A DNA stretch of 64,000 bases from Xenorhabdus eapokensis (GTDB lineage Bacteria > Pseudomonadota > Gammaproteobacteria > Enterobacterales > Enterobacteriaceae): assembly GCF_001908105.1 (NCBI RefSeq), contig NZ_MKGQ01000006.1, positions 70,419-134,418 of the forward strand, in the 5' to 3' direction. Numbering within the stretch: position 1 is the stretch's first letter; each line of letters starts with the position of its first letter. This document shows positions 57,957-64,000 of the stretch, one piece after another. The translations under genes and the position numbers were made by a program. The notes below the pieces were generated by a model. The model was not told the DNA's origin. It was given only the letters and a program-made list of their open reading frames with translations, and searched no databases.

Positions 57957-58508
57957 ATGAGTATTTTAAATCTTTGGCGACAATTTGGTAGGCGTTATTT
58001 TTGGTCTCACCTTTTACTGGGCATAGTTGCGACAGGAATTGGTGTTCCTACTGTTTTCGCTGGAGTGGCAGAAGGCTTGCATCATACAAATGCTTCATCT
58101 GCCCAAGGCTGCCGCCATCAAACACTTTCCTCTTTTGAGCACCTATTTAAATTACATTTACTTCAATTAAAAAGTGTTCAGCGTCAACCAGCTAATTATT
58201 TAAATTACTGGCAGCAACATGCCGTCCGTAATGTGATCCGCCAACTTTCTTTTGCTTTTTCGGTTGTTGAGCCCGTCAAGTACGAAGAAGCAAAAGAAAG
58301 TACCCGGATTTCTTCTCCATCTATGCAACGACTTATGCTGGATACGTTGCATGCTATGTTGACACAATCACCTGCCCCATTTGAAATTATCTCAAATGTT
58401 GCGATGGCAGATGTGGTGCTTCCTGATACCCATACTCCAGCTCTCTGGGTCGCTAAAATACAGGGAATTAGAGCAGGGCCAACGCTCAATCATCTATTTT
58501 TGCTTTAA
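57957..58508 (+). CDS. secM: secretion monitor SecM
   Basis: 183 residues (E. coli 170). Secreted arrest peptide that stalls its own ribosome to expose the secA ribosome site when export is slow. N-terminal LWRQFGRRYFWSHLLLGIVATG signal sequence as in E. coli, HAVRNVIRQLSFAF in the middle, and the arrest motif near the end: PALWVAKIQGIRAGP. The Trp and GIRAGP are kept at E. coli spacing, but the Phe five residues before Trp (Phe150 in E. coli) is His (codon 58432-58434), and Ile156 is Val. Eight residues follow the last Pro, against four in E. coli. Confidence 0.93.
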   Translation: MSILNLWRQFGRRYFWSHLLLGIVATGIGVPTVFAGVAEGLHHTNASSAQGCRHQTLSSFEHLFKLHLLQLKSVQRQPANYLNYWQQHAVRNVIRQLSFAFSVVEPVKYEEAKESTRISSPSMQRLMLDTLHAMLTQSPAPFEIISNVAMADVVLPDTHTPALWVAKIQGIRAGPTLNHLFLL

Positions 58509-58603
58509 TACTACTGTCTTATTTCAATCTAAGTGTAATAAGACAATTTTTAATAAAATGATTGATTGGCTACAACAATAGCCCTATCTGAGATGTACTA
58601 ATT

Positions 58604-61312
58604 ATGCTGATTAAATTACTGACAAAGATTTTTGGTAGCCGTAATGATCGTACCTTGCGCCGTTTGCGCAAAGTGGTTGATGAAATCAACTGTATGGAGC
58701 CGGACTGTGAAAAACTCTCTGATGAAGAACTGAAAGCGAAAACAGAACAATTTCGTGCCCGTTTAAAAGAGGGTGAATCACTGGATAAAATTTTGCCAGA
58801 AGCGTTCGCTACGGTGCGTGAAGCCAGTAAACGTGTATTTGGTATGCGCCACTTTGATGTACAGTTGTTAGGTGGCATGGTCTTGAATGAACGCTGCATA
58901 GCAGAGATGCGTACTGGTGAAGGTAAGACATTAACCGCAACATTACCAGCTTATCTGAATGCCCTTAGTGGCAAAGGCGTTCATATTGTGACCGTGAACG
59001 ATTATCTGGCACAGCGCGATGCTGAAAATAACCGCCCACTGTTTGAATTTCTTGGTTTGAGTGTCGGCATTAACTTACCGGGTATGCCAGCGCCGGCAAA
59101 ACGTGAAGCTTATGCTGCGGATATCACTTACGGTACTAACAATGAGTTTGGCTTTGACTATTTGCGTGACAATATGGCATTTAGTCCAGAAGAGCGAGTC
59201 CAACGCAAATTACACTATGCGTTGGTGGACGAAGTTGACTCGATTCTGATTGACGAAGCTCGTACCCCACTGATTATTTCAGGACCTGCGGAAGACAGCT
59301 CTGAGCTTTATATCAAAGTAGATAAGCTGATCCCGAAACTGGTTCGTCAGGAAAAAGAGGATTCAGATACCTTCCAAGGGGAAGGACATTTCTCTGTTGA
59401 TGAAAAAACCCGTCAAGTCAACCTGACAGAGCGTGGCCTGGTATTAATTGAAGAGTTATTGGTGGATGCCAAATTGATGGATGAAGGCGAATCCTTATAT
59501 TCACCGACCAATATCATGCTGATGCACCATGTGACAGCCGCTCTGCGCGCTCATGCCCTGTTTACCCGTGATGTTGACTATATCGTTAAAGAAGGCGAGG
59601 TCATCATCGTTGATGAACATACCGGTCGTACTATGCAAGGACGTCGTTGGTCTGATGGCTTGCACCAGGCTGTGGAAGCGAAAGAAAGTGTCGAGATTCA
59701 GAATGAAAACCAGACGCTGGCTTCAATCACATTCCAGAACTATTTCCGTATATACGAAAAATTGGCAGGGATGACAGGAACCGCCGATACAGAAGCCTTT
59801 GAATTCAGATCCATTTATAAACTAGATACCATTGTCATTCCAACTAATCGCCCAATGGTTCGTCAGGATCTCTCGGATCTGGTCTATATGACAGAAGCGG
59901 AAAAAATTGAGGCGATCATTGAAGACATCAGAGCGCGGACAAGCAGTGGTCAGCCTGTTTTAGTGGGGACAATCTCAATTGAGAAATCGGAATTGGTGTC
60001 TAACGCATTAACGAAAGCGGGCATTGTACATAACGTCTTGAACGCAAAATTCCATGCAATGGAAGCTGACATCATCGCGCAGGCGGGTCAGGCTGGAACC
60101 GTGACGATTGCAACCAACATGGCGGGACGTGGTACAGATATCATGTTGGGAGGAAGTTGGCAGGCGGACATCGCTAAATTGGAAGCGCCAACTGAAGCAC
60201 AAATCGAGAAAATCAAGGCAGAATGGCAAGAGCGCCATGATGCGGTATTGGCCGCAGGTGGCTTACATATTGTCGGTACAGAACGTCATGAATCACGCCG
60301 TATTGATAACCAATTACGTGGTCGTGCGGGACGTCAGGGTGATGCGGGTTCTTCACGTTTCTACCTCTCAATGGAAGACTCCTTGATGCGTATTTTTGCT
60401 TCCGATCGAGTGACCGGCATGATGCGTAAACTTGGTATGCAGCCAGGGGAAGCCATTGAGCACCCATGGGTGACTAAAGCGATTGCGAATGCTCAGCGTA
60501 AAGTTGAGAGCCGTAACTTTGATATCCGTAAGCAGTTGTTGGAATATGATGATGTTGCCAACGATCAGCGCCGGGCAATTTATGCTCAACGTAACGACTT
60601 GCTTGATGTGAGTGATGTTAGCGAAACCATCACCAGCATCCGCGAAGATGTCTTTAAGACAACAATTGATGCTTACATTCCACCGCAATCACTGGAAGAA
60701 ATGTGGGATGTTGAAGGGTTGCAAGAACGTTTAAGCAACGATTTCGATTTGAACCTGCCAGTTAAAGAGTGGTTGGATAAAGAGCCTGAATTGCACGAAG
60801 AAACATTACGTGAACGTATTCTTGAGAAGGCGATAGAAGTTTATAAGCAAAAAGAAGAAATTGTCGGTGCAGAAATGATGCGTAACTTTGAAAAAGGCAT
60901 CATGCTGCAAACCCTGGATACATTGTGGAAAGAGCATCTGGCCGCGATGGATTACCTACGCCAAGGTATTCACTTGCGTGGTTACGCCCAGAAAGATCCA
61001 AAACAAGAGTACAAACGCGAATCTTTTGCCATGTTTGCCAATATGCTGGAATCACTGAAATATGAAGTGATCAGTACCTTGAGCAAAGTGCAGGTTAGAA
61101 TGCCGGAAGAAGTTGAGGCGCTTGAACAGCAGCGTCGTGAGGAAGCTGAGCGTTTGGCAAGACAACAACATTTGAGCCATGAAGTTGAACAAGGCGCGTT
61201 GATGTCAAAAGCCGAGGCCCAAGTGGCAACGGGGGAGCGTAAAGTTGGACGCAATGATCCTTGCCCATGTGGTTCTGGTAAAAAATATAAGCATTGCCAC
61301 GGTCGCTTATAA
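58604..61312 (+). CDS. secA: preprotein translocase ATPase SecA
   Basis: 902 residues (E. coli 901). Drives preproteins through SecYEG. Walker [21 protein letters not shown], Walker B region [53 protein letters not shown] and the C-terminal zinc motif [16 protein letters not shown] that binds SecB. The ribosome site is weak (GAG), as expected for a gene controlled by SecM stalling upstream. Confidence 0.98.
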   Translation: MLIKLLTKIFGSRNDRTLRRLRKVVDEINCMEPDCEKLSDEELKAKTEQFRARLKEGESLDKILPEAFATVREASKRVFGMRHFDVQLLGGMVLNERCIAEMRTGEGKTLTATLPAYLNALSGKGVHIVTVNDYLAQRDAENNRPLFEFLGLSVGINLPGMPAPAKREAYAADITYGTNNEFGFDYLRDNMAFSPEERVQRKLHYALVDEVDSILIDEARTPLIISGPAEDSSELYIKVDKLIPKLVRQEKEDSDTFQGEGHFSVDEKTRQVNLTERGLVLIEELLVDAKLMDEGESLYSPTNIMLMHHVTAALRAHALFTRDVDYIVKEGEVIIVDEHTGRTMQGRRWSDGLHQAVEAKESVEIQNENQTLASITFQNYFRIYEKLAGMTGTADTEAFEFRSIYKLDTIVIPTNRPMVRQDLSDLVYMTEAEKIEAIIEDIRARTSSGQPVLVGTISIEKSELVSNALTKAGIVHNVLNAKFHAMEADIIAQAGQAGTVTIATNMAGRGTDIMLGGSWQADIAKLEAPTEAQIEKIKAEWQERHDAVLAAGGLHIVGTERHESRRIDNQLRGRAGRQGDAGSSRFYLSMEDSLMRIFASDRVTGMMRKLGMQPGEAIEHPWVTKAIANAQRKVESRNFDIRKQLLEYDDVANDQRRAIYAQRNDLLDVSDVSETITSIREDVFKTTIDAYIPPQSLEEMWDVEGLQERLSNDFDLNLPVKEWLDKEPELHEETLRERILEKAIEVYKQKEEIVGAEMMRNFEKGIMLQTLDTLWKEHLAAMDYLRQGIHLRGYAQKDPKQEYKRESFAMFANMLESLKYEVISTLSKVQVRMPEEVEALEQQRREEAERLARQQHLSHEVEQGALMSKAEAQVATGERKVGRNDPCPCGSGKKYKHCHGRL

Positions 61313-61331
61313 GTAGATTGAGTTTATAAGC

Positions 61332-61369
61332 AAAAAAACCGTGCCAGTGGGAAATTACCATTGGCACGG
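61332..61369. terminator. bidirectional terminator between secA and the ABC-F gene
   Basis: CCGTGCCAGTGG (61339-61350) pairs with CCATTGGCACGG (61358-61369) with one G-U. On the minus strand it ends in seven U; on the plus strand a weaker GTTAATTT follows. Confidence 0.85.
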
Positions 61370-61381
61370 GTTAATTTAACG

Positions 61382-61426
61382 AAAACCCTTAGATCTTATC
61401 TTTTAAGATATAGATTTGAGGGTTTT
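61382..61426. terminator. second hairpin before the ABC-F stop
   Basis: AAAACCCT (61382-61389) pairs with AGGGTTTT (61419-61426); inside is the palindrome TATCTTTTAAGATA (61397-61410). It can form in both transcripts. Confidence 0.6.
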
Positions 61427-61427
61427 G

Positions 61428-63011
61428 TCATAATATGAGTTCCTGCATATTGCCTACATTTTCAATGAATTTATCGTCGTGGGAAATAAGTACCATCGCC
61501 CCCGTATAACCATGTAGTGCTTTTTGCAACAGTTCGCGTGATTCAATATCCAGATGGTTATCGGGTTCATCCAATAACAACAGGGCAGGAGCATATGGCC
61601 CACAAAACAGGCAAGCCAGCGCGACTTTAAGTTGTTCTCCGCCACTGAGATAACCGACAGGTTTCAAGGCTTCCTCACCGCGAATACGCAATTGTGCCAA
61701 CCGAGTACGGTAACGATCTTCTGTCCAGCCTGGTGACTGTAATTGAAAGTTATGCAATGCAGATTGGTTTTTATCAAGGAATGAAAAATGTTGATCCATC
61801 AGACTGTGTGAAGGAGTGATACGACAGATACCCTGTTTCGGAACCAGTGAACCCGTCATTACCTTTAATAAGGTGGATTTTCCGCTGCCATTTTTACCTG
61901 TGATAGCGATCCGATCGCCATTATTGACGGTTAAACTGATGGGAGTGCCGGAGCCGAAGGGCAGAATGACATCCTGAAGATAAAGTAACGGAGAAGTTGC
62001 TGTTTGTGGAGTCGCAACAGTGATTGACAGCGGATCGATAATTTCGAGTTTTGCTCTGGCTTCTGTGACTAATGAAGAGCTGCGTTGCAATCGCTCTTCA
62101 TTCTGTTTTGCTATCCGTGATAATGTTGCTTCTGAGCGTCCTAATGCGTGATCAAGAAGGATTGTAGCCTGATTGGCATTTTCCCGCCGTTGCTTCCCCT
62201 GACTTTGCCTTTTGCTAGCCAGCTCATGATCTTTTTGTTTATCACGTAAGGCTTTTTTTAGATTTTTTCTGGTTTGATCCACTTCACGTTGAACACCTAG
62301 CCGTAGTTGTTCTTTACTTTCTAACCAGGTTTCCCATCCACCAATACTGCGGGATAACCCTAATCCGTTGAGTTCGTAAATAACCGATACATGCTGTAAT
62401 AGTTGGGTATCATGGGTAACCAGTAAAATGCCGCCCGCAAAATCACTTAGCCATTGAACCAGCCACAGGCGGCCTTGTCGGTCAAGGTGATTGCTTGGTT
62501 CATCCAGAATCATAAAACCTGCGCCTTGACGTTTCAGTGCCAACAACCTGATCCGTGTTTGTTCTCCGCCGCTCAAGGAATTAAAAGGTTGATTTAATAT
62601 GTTTGGGTTGAGTTCACCTTCTGCCAATAAAGACTCAGTTTGAAATTGCCAATCCCAGTTTCCTTCCATAGCATCAAAATCTGCTTCGTCACCCACTCCC
62701 GCCAGAACACGTTCATTGGCTCTCATGATTTTGGTTAATCCCAGCAGATCAGCGGTATGACCGGCAAAAGGTGTTAGGCCTTGTGACAAATAACCCACCT
62801 CACAAAAATGTCTTACACTGCCTTCTGTGGGAAGGATCTGCTGTGCCAATATTGATGCCAGCCAGGATTTACCAATACCATTGCGTCCAACTAACGCATG
62901 TTGTTCTGCATTTAAAAATATATTGATATCAGAAAACAGAGGTGTTGTTTCACCAGAGAATTGATAGGCGATTTGCCGTGCTTCGATCAATGATTGAACA
63001 TCATTTAGCAT
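61428..63011 (-). CDS. ABC-F family ATPase
   Basis: 527 residues, soluble, with two nucleotide-binding domains and no membrane span. First domain: Walker A GRNGIGKSW, signature LSGGEQTRIR, Walker B FMILDEPSNHLD. Second: GKNGSGKST, YLSGGEQLKVALA, LLLLDEPDNHLD. Between them (about residues 240-320) is the charged linker QREVDQTRKNLKKALRDKQK that enters the ribosome in this family. ABC-F proteins act on ribosomes as translation factors or give antibiotic resistance; the subgroup is not clear. The ATG at 63011 has AAGGAAG at the right distance; an earlier ATG at 63044 has none. Monocistronic, convergent with secA. Confidence 0.85.
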   Translation of the reverse strand: MLNDVQSLIEARQIAYQFSGETTPLFSDINIFLNAEQHALVGRNGIGKSWLASILAQQILPTEGSVRHFCEVGYLSQGLTPFAGHTADLLGLTKIMRANERVLAGVGDEADFDAMEGNWDWQFQTESLLAEGELNPNILNQPFNSLSGGEQTRIRLLALKRQGAGFMILDEPSNHLDRQGRLWLVQWLSDFAGGILLVTHDTQLLQHVSVIYELNGLGLSRSIGGWETWLESKEQLRLGVQREVDQTRKNLKKALRDKQKDHELASKRQSQGKQRRENANQATILLDHALGRSEATLSRIAKQNEERLQRSSSLVTEARAKLEIIDPLSITVATPQTATSPLLYLQDVILPFGSGTPISLTVNNGDRIAITGKNGSGKSTLLKVMTGSLVPKQGICRITPSHSLMDQHFSFLDKNQSALHNFQLQSPGWTEDRYRTRLAQLRIRGEEALKPVGYLSGGEQLKVALACLFCGPYAPALLLLDEPDNHLDIESRELLQKALHGYTGAMVLISHDDKFIENVGNMQELIL

Positions 63012-63240
63012 AAACCGTGCTTCCTTAATTCTTAAAATAGTCATTTCAATCTATTTGCCAATTAATTTCTGCCACTGTTTACAGCTTGTTTTCACATGAT
63101 TTGTTTTTTCCTGAGAGGTAATTGGTAATAAAAAGCGATTACACTTTGCATGAAATACAAATTTGCGGCTTAAACTCATTCTAATGTAATCTGCAAGAGA
63201 TAGTTAGTTAAGTTGAATAATACACTGTAAGAAAATGATT

Positions 63241-63642
63241 ATGGAAAAAAAACATCTGCATATTGCAGCAGGCATCATTAAAAATAGCAATAATGAAATT
63301 TTTATTACTCAGCGTAGGGCTGATTCACATATGGGCGGCTTTTGGGAGTTCCCAGGGGGGAAACTTGAACAGGGAGAAACATCTGAACAAGCATTGATTA
63401 GAGAATTAAAGGAAGAAGTTGGGATCACGGTAACGCATTGTGAATTAATTGACACCATCAAACATGATTTTCCTGATAGAAGCATCATTCTTGATTTTTT
63501 TCTGGTCGATGAATGGGAAAACGAGCCGTTTGGTAAAGAAGGGCAACCTTCCCGTTGGGTTTTACAATCAGAATTAATTGCTGATGAATTTCCTCCGGCG
63601 AATCGTAGTATTGTCAGCTTTCTAACCCAACATGGTTCTTGA
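63241..63642 (+). CDS. mutT: 8-oxo-dGTP diphosphatase MutT
   Basis: 133 residues from the ATG at 63241; an ATG two codons earlier at 63235 is equally possible. Nudix enzyme that removes 8-oxo-dGTP and prevents A:T to C:G changes. The Nudix box is intact: GGKLEQGETSEQALIRELKEEVGI; HLHIAAGIIKN and the C-terminal DEFPPANRSIV match E. coli MutT. It follows secA in E. coli also, but here the ABC-F gene lies between. Confidence 0.95.
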   Translation: MEKKHLHIAAGIIKNSNNEIFITQRRADSHMGGFWEFPGGKLEQGETSEQALIRELKEEVGITVTHCELIDTIKHDFPDRSIILDFFLVDEWENEPFGKEGQPSRWVLQSELIADEFPPANRSIVSFLTQHGS

Positions 63643-63654
63643 TAAAGAATTTTT
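63636..63654 (+). terminator. weak mutT terminator
   Basis: TTCTT (63636-63640), GATA loop, AAGAA then TTTTT; the stem includes the first base of the stop codon. The short A-U stem makes it doubtful. Confidence 0.4.
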
Positions 63655-63664
63655 AATAAATTAG

Positions 63665-64000
63665 GGTAGGGCGTGTTGACGTTTTGTGAGGGGAATTTGA
63701 ACAGCATGATGATCTGGTATCATTGTCTTCGCGAAAAAACCATTACTCCAGCTCATCATGCCAAGAACAATGTTATCAAAATCTTTATGGAATACGCTAG
63801 CTGTATTGATGCAACAACATGGATTCATTTACTACAAAGAAGAACATTACCTAACTTTCGAAGGGATACTTTATCGAATGAGAACGGGATGTCCGTGGCG
63901 AGATTTACCCGAGGAATTCGGAAAATGGAATACCCTTTTTAAGCGTTTCAATGCCTGGTCAAAAAAAGGGGTTTTTGAGCTATTATTCAAATTGTTATCT
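63665..64000 (+). mobile_element. IS5-family insertion sequence, left part
   Basis: A transposase gene begins at 63758 and runs off the window. The likely left end is in the TAGGGCGTGTTGACG region about 63665-63690, which looks like an IS terminus; the right end, its inverted repeat and the target duplication are outside, so the boundary is inferred. Confidence 0.65.
63758..64000 (+). CDS. IS5-family transposase, N-terminal part (truncated by window end)
   Basis: 81 codons open to the right edge. MPRTMLSKSLWNTLAVLMQQ starts the protein; YRMRTGCPWRDLPEEFGKWN is the typical N-terminal DNA-binding segment (DUF4096 region) of IS5-type transposases of the IS427/IS1031 group, followed by TLFKRFNAWSKKGVFELLF. 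The DDE catalytic part lies outside. Whether the element is one ORF or two with a frameshift cannot be told. Confidence 0.85.
   Translation, partial: MPRTMLSKSLWNTLAVLMQQHGFIYYKEEHYLTFEGILYRMRTGCPWRDLPEEFGKWNTLFKRFNAWSKKGVFELLFKLLS

Overview
The window is a contiguous piece of an enterobacterial chromosome. Nearly every housekeeping gene is closely similar to its Escherichia coli counterpart, intergenic DNA is AT-rich, and the gene set (OmpX/Ail barrel, Sfp/EntD-type phosphopantetheinyl transferase, LeuO, class 3 lipase cassette) fits the Morganellaceae, most likely Xenorhabdus or Photorhabdus. The genus is an inference from protein resemblance and context; no search was run.

Layout. (1) 1-4.9 kb: 3' end of relA, then mazG, pyrG and eno, in the enterobacterial order but without mazEF. 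(2) 5.2-12.3 kb: an accessory stretch with a SLC13-type anion symporter, an AldB-like aldehyde dehydrogenase, a DctA-type symporter, an orphan siderophore/B12-type binding protein and a small lipoprotein. (3) 12.3-17.1 kb: metK (with a MetJ-like operator), a YqgB-like leader ORF, speA and speB, i.e. SAM and putrescine supply. (4) 17.2-26.9 kb: an EntD/NgrA-type phosphopantetheinyl transferase, galETK, an OmpX-like porin-fold protein, a lipase plus secreted partner pair, and a cystathionine beta-synthase/gamma-lyase pair for reverse transsulfuration. (5) 27.1-28.8 kb: a peptide deformylase remnant overlapping mutH, then a 770-bp noncoding gap carrying DnaA boxes that resembles the DARS2 element found beside mutH in E. 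coli. (6) 28.8-37.7 kb: leuA-leuB with a leuL attenuator (leuC and leuD are absent here), leuO, a long-chain acyl-CoA ligase, ilvI-ilvH. (7) 37.8-61.3 kb: cra, then the complete division/cell-wall cluster mraZ-rsmH-ftsL-ftsI-murE-murF-mraY-murD-ftsW-murG-murC-ddlB-ftsQ-ftsA-ftsZ-lpxC, a divergent DUF721 (DciA-like) gene, secM and secA. (8) 61.4-64 kb: an ABC-F ATPase, mutT and the left end of an IS5-family insertion sequence that runs out of the window.

Genes work together in recognisable blocks: branched-chain amino acid synthesis and its regulators (leuL attenuation, LeuO, ilvIH); peptidoglycan precursor synthesis coupled to septum assembly (many 4-8 bp gene overlaps imply translational coupling); SecM arrest control of SecA; sulfur amino acid flow (metK, CBS, CGL). 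The most interesting points are the DARS2-like gap fused to a leu operon lacking leuCD, the SecM arrest peptide with altered residues, the YqgB-like leader of speA, and the lipase/partner pair that looks like an effector with a neutralising partner.
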